NCBI RefSeq assembly: GCF_014653695.1
Contig: NZ_BNAR01000010.1
Location: 237,464 to 301,463, forward strand
Direction of reading: 5' to 3'
DNA length: 64,000 nucleotides
DNA from: Lentzea cavernae
Lineage (GTDB): Bacteria; Actinomycetota; Actinomycetes; Mycobacteriales; Pseudonocardiaceae
Shown here piece by piece: positions 1-7,188 of this stretch; the first letter of the stretch is position 1; each line of letters opens with the position of its first letter. The notes under the pieces are model-generated. The model saw nothing but the letters and a program-made list of their open reading frames with translations, had not been told where the DNA came from and ran no database searches. Both the position numbers and the translations under genes were made by a program.

Positions 1-519
1 GTCGACGCGCGCGGCCTCGATCAGCTCGAACGGCACGGTCTCCTCGCACGCCTGGCGCATCCAGAACACCGCGAATGACCCGATCAGCACCGGCACGATG
101 ACCGCCTGCAGCGTGCCGTACCAGTCGAGGTCCGACATCAGCATGTACAGCGGGATCACGCCAAGCTGCGTCGGGACCATCGCGGTGCCGAGCACGACGA
201 GGAACAGCGAGTCGCGGCCCTTGAACCGCAGCCGCGCGAACGCGAACCCGGCCAGCGTGCCCAGCACGACGTTGGAGATCGCCACGCTCGACGCCACGAT
301 GAACGAGTTCTGCATGGCGAGCCAGAAGTCGACGGTGTCGAAGACGCGGGTGATGTTCTCGACCAGGTTGCCGCCGGGAACCAGCGGCGGGACCTTCTCG
401 CCGAGGACCGAGTTGTCCTTCGACGCGACGATGAACGAGTAGTACAGCGGGAAGATCGAGGCCGCGAGCACGGCGACCAGGAACCCGTAGAGCAGTGGAC
501 CTGTCTTGGCGTTCTTCAT
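1..519 (-). CDS. Carbohydrate ABC transporter permease, MalG type (partial)
   Basis: Second inner-membrane subunit of a sugar importer. Only the first 173 codons are in the window; the 3' end lies beyond base 1. A cytoplasmic start (MKNAKTG) is followed by a hydrophobic segment, a periplasmic loop and further membrane spans, the usual order of MalG/UgpE-type permeases. The last visible residues (ELIEAARV) are the start of the EAA loop that docks on the ATPase. It starts 2 bases after the stop of the MalF-type partner, so the two are co-translated. The substrate is not readable from the permease; no ATPase gene is visible, as is common where a shared MsiK-like ATPase serves several importers (family knowledge). 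Confidence 0.9.
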   Translation of the reverse strand, partial: MKNAKTGPLLYGFLVAVLAASIFPLYYSFIVASKDNSVLGEKVPPLVPGGNLVENITRVFDTVDFWLAMQNSFIVASSVAISNVVLGTLAGFAFARLRFKGRDSLFLVVLGTAMVPTQLGVIPLYMLMSDLDWYGTLQAVIVPVLIGSFAVFWMRQACEETVPFELIEAARVD

Positions 520-521
520 GA

Positions 522-1499
522 TCACCCCTTGCCCGCGATGCGCCGTGTCAGCGTGAAGTTGATGACCGCGACCACGAGGACGACCAGGAACAGCATCCAC
601 GCGACGGTGGCCGCGTAGCCGGCGTCGAACAACCGGAAGCCCTTCTCGTACATGTAGAGCACCAGCGTCTGGAACTGCCGGTCCGAGCCGCCGGTCGAGT
701 TGCTCGTGGCGAAGGCCGGGTCGAACAGCGCAGGCTCGGCGAACAGCTGCAGGCCACCGATCGTCGAGGTGACGACGGTGAACAGGATCGTCGGCCGGAT
801 GGACGGCACGGTGATCGACCAGAACATGCGCCAGCGACCGGCACCGTCCAAAGTGGCCGACTCGTACATGTCCTTGGGCACCGACTGCATGGCCGCGAGG
901 TACAGCAGCGCGTTGTAGCCGGTCCAGCGCCACATGACCATCGTCGACACGGCGAGGTGCGAGGCCCAGGTCTCGGCGCGCCAGTCGATCGGGTCGATGC
1001 CGACGAAGCCGAGCAGGAAGTTCACGATGCCGAAGTCGCGGCCGAAGAACTGCGCGAACACCAGCGCCACCGCGGCGACCGAGATGACGTTGGGCAGCAG
1101 CACACCGGCGCGCCAGAACGCGCTGCCGCGCAGACCGCGGTCCAGCAGCGCGGCGAGACCGAGCGCGGCCAGCAGCTGCGGCACGGTCGAGAGCACGAAC
1201 AGGCTCAGCGTGTTGAACAGCGCGTTCCAGAAGTTGGCGTCACCGAACAACTTGACGTAGTTGTCGAGACCGATGAACCCCTGGTCGCCGTCGATCAGCT
1301 GCCAGTCGTGCAGCGACACCCACGCCGTGTAGATCAGCGGGTAGAGCCCGAAGATCCCGAACACCACGAAGAACGGCGCGATGATCAGGTACGGCGTGTA
1401 CTTGGCGTCCCAGTTGCTCAGCCGGAAGCGCTTCGGCTCCTTGGAAGGCGAAACCGAGACGGCCGGGGCCGCCTCGGTCTCTGGACGAGTCACCGTCAC
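522..1499 (-). CDS. Carbohydrate ABC transporter permease, MalF type
   Basis: First permease of the same sugar importer, about 325 aa with six predicted membrane spans. The EAA loop is visible near residues 215-245 (YESATLDGAGRWRMFWSITV). I place the start at the GTG of VTVTRPETE, which overlaps the stop of the binding-protein gene in a GTGA arrangement; an upstream in-frame start at 1538 would add 13 residues inside the binding-protein gene. The binding protein, MalF and MalG subunits form one operon transcribed leftward from the operator near 2800. Confidence 0.93.
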   Translation of the reverse strand: MTVTRPETEAAPAVSVSPSKEPKRFRLSNWDAKYTPYLIIAPFFVVFGIFGLYPLIYTAWVSLHDWQLIDGDQGFIGLDNYVKLFGDANFWNALFNTLSLFVLSTVPQLLAALGLAALLDRGLRGSAFWRAGVLLPNVISVAAVALVFAQFFGRDFGIVNFLLGFVGIDPIDWRAETWASHLAVSTMVMWRWTGYNALLYLAAMQSVPKDMYESATLDGAGRWRMFWSITVPSIRPTILFTVVTSTIGGLQLFAEPALFDPAFATSNSTGGSDRQFQTLVLYMYEKGFRLFDAGYAATVAWMLFLVVLVVAVINFTLTRRIAGKG

Positions 1500-2758
1500 T
1501 TGGCGGCGTCCGTCGCTTCCTTCAGGGCCTGCGTCCACGCCTCAGCAGCGGACTGCTTGCCCTGCTCCACACGGGTCAGCGCGGTGCCGAACACCGGTCC
1601 GACCTTCGAGTCCTTCGTGCCGCGGTAGGTCGGCTTCAGCGACTCCGCGGAGGTCGCGAAGATCTGGCCCACCGGAGCCTTGTTGAAGTACTCGTTGACG
1701 GTCGCCTGCACCTCGGCGTCCTGGTAGACCTTCGGCTGCGACGGCAGGTTGCCCGTCTCCTTGAAGATCCGCTTCTGCTGCTCGGGGGCCGTGAGCCACT
1801 TGGCGAGCTCGTAGGCCTCCTTCGGGTGCTTGCCCTGCTTCGGGACGGCCAGGAACGAACCGCCCCAGTTGCCGCCACCGCCGGGCGCCGTCGTCACGTC
1901 CCACTTCCCGGCAGCCGCGTCGCCGGCACCCGCCTTGATCAGCGCGAGCGCCCAGGCCGGGCACGTGGTCGTGGCGAACGAACCCTGCTTCAGCGCGACG
2001 TTCCAGTCCTGGCTGAACGGCTCGAGGGCACCGGTCTGCTGCTTGGTGCCGAGCGCCGCCGCCTGGTCGAACGCCGTCTTGACCTTGTCGTTCTTCTCCG
2101 CGATGTACGAGTCGTCCTTCGCGAAGTAGCCCTCCTCGGTCTGGTCGAGGATGGCCTTGTACACGTTGCGGGCCGTGTCGACGAACTTCACGTTCGGCGT
2201 CTTGGCCGTGAACGTGTCCGCGGCCTTCGCGTAGTCGGCCCACGTCGGCCACAACTTCGCGACCTCGGCCCTGTCCGTCGGCAGACCCGCCGCCGCGAAC
2301 AGGTCCGCGCGGTAGCAGAGACCCAGGCTGCCCATGTCCGTGCCCAGCCCCAGCACGAACTCACCGCCGTCGGCGGTGCCCTGGTTCCACTTCCACCCGG
2401 CCCACTGGTCCTTCAGGTCCTTGGCCCCGTACTCCGCCAGGTTGACGAACTTGTCCTTGGAGGCGCGGAACTGACTGACCACGCCTTCCTCGAGTGCAAC
2501 GATGTCCGCGGCACCACGGCCACCCGCGAGCTGAGTCGCGAGCTGCGTGTTGTGCTGCTCCATCTTGACCTTGCGCTGCTCGATCTTGATGTTCGAGTGC
2601 GAGGCCTGGTATTCCTCGATGAGCTTGTCGTACCCGAAGTCGGAGAAGAGGCCCAGCGACAGCTCGATCTTGCCGTCAGCCTGTGAACCCCCGCCGCAAC
2701 CGGCGACCATGACCATAGCGAGGGTCGCAGCGGCGCTGCCGACCAGCCTTCTGCTCAT
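1496..2758 (-). CDS. Sugar ABC transporter solute-binding lipoprotein (family 1 SBP)
   Basis: Extracellular sugar-binding lipoprotein of 420 aa. It begins MSRRLVGSAAATLAMVMVAG and has the lipobox VAGC, so the Cys is acylated after export. The rest follows the MalE/CebE-like class (family 1 binding proteins), with the usual stretch GGSFLAVPKQGKHPKEAYEL in the C-lobe. The ATG is preceded by GGAGGA, and the open frame to 2893 upstream lacks a signal peptide, so the ATG at 2758 is preferred. It is first gene of the importer operon, with a LacI-type operator 42 bases upstream. Substrate is uncertain: the operator resembles the CebR (cellobiose) box, but that is only suggestive. Confidence 0.93.
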   Translation of the reverse strand: MSRRLVGSAAATLAMVMVAGCGGGSQADGKIELSLGLFSDFGYDKLIEEYQASHSNIKIEQRKVKMEQHNTQLATQLAGGRGAADIVALEEGVVSQFRASKDKFVNLAEYGAKDLKDQWAGWKWNQGTADGGEFVLGLGTDMGSLGLCYRADLFAAAGLPTDRAEVAKLWPTWADYAKAADTFTAKTPNVKFVDTARNVYKAILDQTEEGYFAKDDSYIAEKNDKVKTAFDQAAALGTKQQTGALEPFSQDWNVALKQGSFATTTCPAWALALIKAGAGDAAAGKWDVTTAPGGGGNWGGSFLAVPKQGKHPKEAYELAKWLTAPEQQKRIFKETGNLPSQPKVYQDAEVQATVNEYFNKAPVGQIFATSAESLKPTYRGTKDSKVGPVFGTALTRVEQGKQSAAEAWTQALKEATDAAK

Positions 2759-2799
2759 CCGTCCTCCTCGACGACGCCGTGAGCGGCGCTTAACTGTGA

Positions 2800-2813
2800 T
2801 GAGAGCGCTCTCA
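2800..2813. promoter_or_regulatory. LacI-family operator upstream of the sugar importer
   Basis: TGAGAGCGCTCTCA is a perfect 14-base palindrome with the central CG typical of LacI-family operators. It differs by one base per half from the Streptomyces CebR box (TGGGAGCGCTCCCA). Its place just upstream of the binding-protein gene suggests repression of the importer in the absence of sugar. The regulator gene is not in the window. Confidence 0.75.
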
Positions 2814-3205
2814 CACTCAACCGGAGACGCGCGGGTGTCAAGCGGTCGACATCGTTCCGTAACTTTGTGGAGAGGGGCAACAAAAACCTTCACCTGAGAG
2901 CCGAACGTGTCCGTTCGGGCGGTGGTCGGGTGCCCCGGGACGACGAAGAGGGACGACCGGGCCCTCGCTCCGGTCGTCCCTCACCCCTGGTAGAGGGGGT
3001 TGCGGGGGAAAAGTGACGCGTGCCGGTCAAGATTTTTCTCGGGGGCCGGTGTCGGGGTGGGTTTCGGGGGCTGGCGGGGTGGTTGTTCATGTTGGTGAAC
3101 ATGGAACTGGTGGGGCCGGGTTGCGGGGGCCTGTGGGGTGGGTTGGGGCGGTTTGCTGTGGCTGGCGGGGGCGTTCGTCGGGTCGGCTTGCATGCGACCG
3201 CTCCT

Positions 3206-3640
3206 GTTCCAGCGGGGTTGGTCGCGTCCCATGAGGTCGGTCGCCTTGCGAGGACGGGCGCGCGGGTCGGGACGAATCAAAGGCTGGCGATTGGGGCTTG
3301 ACCTTGAGCCTCCGGCGGGGCGCTGAGACGGCCGGAAAAGCCGGGCTGAAAAGCGCCCGGCCGTGCCCGATGAGGGGTAGCACCCCGCCACTCAAGGTCA
3401 AGCCCCAATCGCCATGAGCGGGGTGCACCGCTACCCAGTCGTAAGAGTTCGGACGGCTCGCTTCGCATCGCCACGCCAGGTTTCGTCCGAGGTTGCTTTA
3501 CGTCGCCGGGCGGCGGTTGGCACCGCGCGGGTGCCGCTGCGATGGCAGGCGCCGGTTCCAGCGGGGTGGTCGCCTTGCGGTGGCCAGCACCGGTACCAGC
3601 GGGATCGGCTCGCCGTGGCTGCCGCGGCTTCCAGCGGACA
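3206..3640. repeat. Degenerate CCAGCGG-type repeats
   Basis: Four related units occur at 3206-3225, 3555-3574, 3592-3614 and 3627-3640. The first two share GTTCCAGCGGGGT followed by a GGTCGC motif; the third reads GGTACCAGCGGGATCGGCTC and the fourth CTTCCAGCGGA. They flank the long palindrome. They may be remnants of a dispersed intergenic repeat; function is unknown. Confidence 0.45.
3285..3414. repeat. Long imperfect palindrome with perfect 24-base arms
   Basis: The arms at 3285-3308 and 3391-3414 (starting TGGCGATTGGGGCTTGACC) are perfect reverse complements. Inside them a second stretch also pairs (GGCGGGGCGCT against AGCACCCCGCC with one mismatch), and the centre has further GGCCGG/CCGGCC pairing. 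The whole 130-base unit could fold into one long hairpin. It has no coding capacity, so a MITE-like or REP-like element is possible; a structured RNA is the alternative. Confidence 0.6.
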
Positions 3641-3747
3641 AGTGCGGCCGTTCGTCCACCTGGAACAGCAGAGGCCCGGTGCCCTGACGGCACCGGACCT
3701 CCACCGATCCCCCGGTCGTGCGGGCCCCTGTTTCCCGCACTCCCGAA

Positions 3748-3786
3748 CCCGCCCGGCCGTGGCCCCCGACAGCGAGGCCGGGCGGG
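3748..3786 (-). terminator. Terminator of the ABC exporter operon
   Basis: Perfect 11-base arms CCCGCCCGGCC and GGCCGGGCGGG lie 6-44 bases past the exporter permease stop. A second smaller hairpin (GTGCGGG/CCCGCAC, 3718-3740) follows. There is no clear U-tract, as is common in high-GC actinobacteria. Confidence 0.55.
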
Positions 3787-3791
3787 GTGTA

Positions 3792-6311
3792 CTAGGCCTC
3801 CGCCATGCCCGCGACCACGGAGTTCCTGGCCGCGCGGCGGGCGGGTAGAGCGGCGGCGATGATCGCCGCGATGACGGCCAGGCCGAGCATGATGCCGATC
3901 TGTCCGAACGGGATCGAGAAGCTGATCTGGAACTCCGAGTTGGAGATCGCTTCGACCAGCAGCCAGCCGAATCCCGCGCCGAGCAGGACGCCGACCACGG
4001 CGCCGATGAGGGCCATCAGGATCGATTCGACGACCAGCATCTGCCGGAGTTGGCCCCTGGTGAGGCCGAGGGCCCGCAGGAGGGCGGACTCGCGGGTCCG
4101 TTCCAGGACGGAGAGGGTCAGCGTGTTCGCGATGCCGAACAGGGCGATGATCAGGGCCAGGCCGACCAGGGCCCAGATGAAGAGCAGGATCTGGTCGATC
4201 TGGGCGTTCAGCTCCGCCTTGGTCTCGGCCGCGGAGTCCAGGACGGCCACCGGAGAGGTCGCGATGAACCGTTCCAGGTCGGCGCGTGCCGCCGTGATGT
4301 CCGTGCCGGGGGCGAGCTTGACCAGGATGTTCTGGTAGCCCTTGACGGGTTCCTTGAGCAGGGACTCTGCGGTCTTGAGCGTCACGATGCCGGTGCCGTA
4401 GGTGTTGTCCTTGATCAGGGCGACGACCTTGAGGTCCTTGCCGCTGATCGGGACGGTGGAGCCGATGGTGGCTCCCGCGACCGTGGCCTCCTTCTCGCGC
4501 ATGGCGATCTCGCCGTCCTTGAGACCGGTGAGCGTGCCGGCGGCCGCGTCGGGGCGCACCAGGGAGCCCAGTGCCTCGGCCGGGTAGCCGGTGACGTCGG
4601 CGTACTCGAGCTTGGGCGACTCGCCGAAGACCCTGAGTTCGGGGGCGATCTGCGCGACGTTGCGGACGTTCGCGAGGTCGTCGGTGAACTTCTGCGACAG
4701 CGGCTGGCTGTAGACGTTCGACTTGATCGCGTAGTCGGAGGGGAAGCGCTTGTCGACCTGTTCGTTCATGGTCGCGCGGCCGCTTCCGGCCACCACCGCC
4801 ACCATGGCGACGATGGTCACGCCGATCATCAGCGCCGCCGTCGTCGCGGCCGTGCGCTTGGGGTTGCGGCCCGCGTTGGCCGAGGCCAGCTTCGCCGGGA
4901 CGCCGCGCAGGGCCTTGCCGAACAGGCGGTTCACCAGCGGCACGTAGAGCGGGCCGAGGAACAGCACGGCGAGCAGCAGCACCATCACGCCGGCGCCGGT
5001 GATGAACATGGCCGGCTCTTCCTTCTCCTGCTGGAGTCCGAAGTAGACGGCGGCGCCGCCGGCCAGTGCGATGAGCGTGGCGACGATGACGCGGAGCTTG
5101 CCGGTGCGGGCGACGTCGTCGCTGCTGTCCGGCTGCGAACGCAGGGCGGCCACGGGGGCGACCCTGGTGGCGCGGCGGGCCGGCAGCACGGCCGACAGCA
5201 CCGTCACGACCACGCCGACGCCGAAGCCGGCGGCGATCGTCACCCACGAGATCGGCAGGCGGATCGGGTTGTCGTCACCGCCGCTGGGGCCGCCGACCGT
5301 GCTGATGAACGCCTGCAGGCCGGCCGAGACGCCGATTCCTCCCAGGAGGCCGAGCACGGACGCCGCGAGACCCATGAAGAGCGCTTCGGCGAGCACGCTG
5401 CGGAACACCTGCGAGCGGTTCGCGCCGACGCAGCGCAGCAGCGCGAGCTCCTTCGTGCGCTGGGCGACGAGGATCGTGAAGGTGTTGTAGATGACCATGC
5501 CCGCGACGACGAGCGAGATCGCGGCGAACGCGAGCAGAAAGGTCTTGATCTCCCCGGCGGCGTCACCGACCTGGGCGAGCGTCGCCTGGGTCAGCTCCTC
5601 ACCGGTCTGCACCTGGTAACCGGGGCCGATGGCCTTGGTGATGTCGGCGACGAGCTGCTGCTGCGTCACACCGGACTTGGCGACGGCGACGATCTCGTAG
5701 ACGCGCTGCTTCGGGATGACCGTGCGCAGGCCCTCCGGCGAGACGACGACGTGGTCGCTGCCGGACATCGAGATGCTGCTGGCGCCCTGCTGGTAGGTGC
5801 CGACGATCGTGAACGCGTGCTCCGCGTTGTCCTCGTCGAGCAGCTTCAGCTTGTCGCCGACCTTGAGCTTGGCGATCTGCGCGGTCTTGACGTCGATCGC
5901 GGCCTCGTCGGCCTTGACCGGGAACTTGCCGTCCTTGAGGTTGAAGTCGCGCAGCTTCTCCGTCGTCGGCAGCGGCTGCACCAAGGCGTTGCGCGCCTTG
6001 CCCTCCCCGCTGAGCAACGCGGCGCTGCCGAACTCGCGCGAGTCCGCGCCCTCGACGCCGGGGGTGTTGCGGATCTTCTGCAGGAAGTCGGCGGGGATGC
6101 CGTCCTCCCGGTTGGGGCTGTTCTCCCCCGTGTGCACGGCCGCGTCGACGTTGCGGGCGCTGCGGGCGAAGTTGTCCCTCGTCTGCTCCCCGACCGCGTC
6201 GCCGAGCACCAGCGTGCCCGTCACGAACGCGACGCCGAGCGCGATGGCGATGCTGGACAGCACCAGCCTCGCCGTGCGGGCGCGCAGGCCCGCGAGGATC
6301 GTCTTCAGCAT
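3792..6311 (-). CDS. FtsX/MacB-type ABC transporter permease
   Basis: Large inner-membrane permease, 839 aa. The N-terminal span (RLVLSSIAIALGVAFVTGT) is followed by a MacB-type extracellular domain, then three spans of a first FtsX unit (about residues 260-390). A second extracellular domain and second FtsX unit follow (from about 700), ending at ALPARRAARNSVVAGMAEA. The duplicated layout matches exporters or mechanotransmitters of the MacB/LolC/BceB type rather than importers. It lies 5 bases downstream of its ATPase. The substrate (peptide, lipid or antibiotic) cannot be read from the sequence. Confidence 0.93.
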   Translation of the reverse strand: MLKTILAGLRARTARLVLSSIAIALGVAFVTGTLVLGDAVGEQTRDNFARSARNVDAAVHTGENSPNREDGIPADFLQKIRNTPGVEGADSREFGSAALLSGEGKARNALVQPLPTTEKLRDFNLKDGKFPVKADEAAIDVKTAQIAKLKVGDKLKLLDEDNAEHAFTIVGTYQQGASSISMSGSDHVVVSPEGLRTVIPKQRVYEIVAVAKSGVTQQQLVADITKAIGPGYQVQTGEELTQATLAQVGDAAGEIKTFLLAFAAISLVVAGMVIYNTFTILVAQRTKELALLRCVGANRSQVFRSVLAEALFMGLAASVLGLLGGIGVSAGLQAFISTVGGPSGGDDNPIRLPISWVTIAAGFGVGVVVTVLSAVLPARRATRVAPVAALRSQPDSSDDVARTGKLRVIVATLIALAGGAAVYFGLQQEKEEPAMFITGAGVMVLLLAVLFLGPLYVPLVNRLFGKALRGVPAKLASANAGRNPKRTAATTAALMIGVTIVAMVAVVAGSGRATMNEQVDKRFPSDYAIKSNVYSQPLSQKFTDDLANVRNVAQIAPELRVFGESPKLEYADVTGYPAEALGSLVRPDAAAGTLTGLKDGEIAMREKEATVAGATIGSTVPISGKDLKVVALIKDNTYGTGIVTLKTAESLLKEPVKGYQNILVKLAPGTDITAARADLERFIATSPVAVLDSAAETKAELNAQIDQILLFIWALVGLALIIALFGIANTLTLSVLERTRESALLRALGLTRGQLRQMLVVESILMALIGAVVGVLLGAGFGWLLVEAISNSEFQISFSIPFGQIGIMLGLAVIAAIIAAALPARRAARNSVVAGMAEA

Positions 6312-6316
6312 CTAGC

Positions 6317-7069
6317 TCACGCCCCCAGGTGCGTGAGGGCGTTGACGACGGACTCGGTGGTGGGCTGGTGGATCTCGCCCGCGAGCCGGCCGTCGGCGAG
6401 CAGCACCACGCGGTCCGCGTAGCTCGCGGCCACCGGGTCGTGCGTCACCATGATCACGGTCTGGCCCATCTTGCGGACCGACATGCGCAGGAAGTCGAGG
6501 ACCTCGGCACCGCTGCGGGAGTCCAGGTTGCCGGTCGGCTCGTCGGCGAAGATGACCTCGGGACGGGCGACGAGCGCACGGGCGCAGGCCACGCGCTGCT
6601 GCTGGCCACCGGACAGCTCGGTCGGGCGGTGCGTCAGGCGGTCGCGCAGGCCCAGCACGTTGACGATCGTGTCGAACCACTCCTTGTCGGGCTTGCGGCC
6701 CGCGAGCTCCAGGCCCAGCAGGATGTTCTGCTCGGCGGTCAGCGTCGGGAGGAGGTTGAAGGCCTGGAACACGAAGCCGACGCGGTCGCGGCGCAGCTTG
6801 GTCAGGTCCTTGTCGTTCAGCTTGGTGATCTCGGTCTGTCCGATGTGGATCGCGCCGCCGTCCACCGTGTCCAGTCCCGCGAGGCAGTGCATCAGCGTGG
6901 ACTTGCCGGAGCCGGACGGGCCCATGATCGCGGTGAAGCGGCCGGCCTGGAAGGCGACGCTCACGCCGTCGAGCGCCCGCACCGCGGTGTCACCCTTGCC
7001 GTAGACCTTCACCAGGTTGTGGGCCGCCGCGGCGGTCCGGGTCCCGACCTCGGACACCAGTGCTGACAT
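6317..7069 (-). CDS. ABC transporter ATP-binding protein (MacB/LolD type)
   Basis: Cytoplasmic ATPase of about 250 aa for the adjacent FtsX-type permease. It carries Walker A GPSGSGKST, signature LSGGQQQRVACARAL, Walker B VIFADEPTGNLDS and the switch His (MVTHD). The ATG at 7069 has GGAAGG nine bases upstream; a GTG at 7087 would add six residues and overlap that site, so the ATG is preferred. The gene is first in the exporter operon. A large LuxR-family regulator lies immediately upstream on the same strand. Confidence 0.95.
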   Translation of the reverse strand: MSALVSEVGTRTAAAAHNLVKVYGKGDTAVRALDGVSVAFQAGRFTAIMGPSGSGKSTLMHCLAGLDTVDGGAIHIGQTEITKLNDKDLTKLRRDRVGFVFQAFNLLPTLTAEQNILLGLELAGRKPDKEWFDTIVNVLGLRDRLTHRPTELSGGQQQRVACARALVARPEVIFADEPTGNLDSRSGAEVLDFLRMSVRKMGQTVIMVTHDPVAASYADRVVLLADGRLAGEIHQPTTESVVNALTHLGA

Positions 7070-7122
7070 GTCTCTTGCCTTCCTCACAGGGGGTGTTCCT
7101 TGCTGAGGAAGAAGCTATGAGG

Positions 7123-7173
7123 AGCCTGAGTGCGCGGACATCAACTCCGCGACGCGTTGCGCGTCAGCCTGAG
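7123..7173. promoter_or_regulatory. Direct octamer repeats before the ABC exporter
   Basis: AGCCTGAG occurs at 7123-7130 and 7166-7173, 43 bases apart start to start, about four helical turns. On the minus strand these read CTCAGGCT and bracket a weak promoter-like TTGATG...CATAGC. They may be a regulator site for the exporter operon; this is inference. Confidence 0.35.
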
Positions 7174-7188
7174 GTATGACAACCGGGG

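Larger units (their letters stand above)
2814..3747. other. Long repeat-containing intergenic region
   Basis: About 930 bases without a convincing gene. Open frames here are low-complexity and Pro/Arg-rich, with no start signals or family features. It holds a long imperfect palindrome (3285-3414), scattered copies of a CCAGCGG-containing unit (3206-3640), and G-rich tracts around 3040-3180. It separates two leftward operons. Confidence 0.6.

Noticed and set aside
3277..5247. A 656-codon minus-strand frame overlapping the ABC permease and the intergenic palindrome
   Set aside because: It is a different frame of the FtsX-type permease gene that runs on into the repeats; composition is Arg/Gly/Pro-rich with no start signal.
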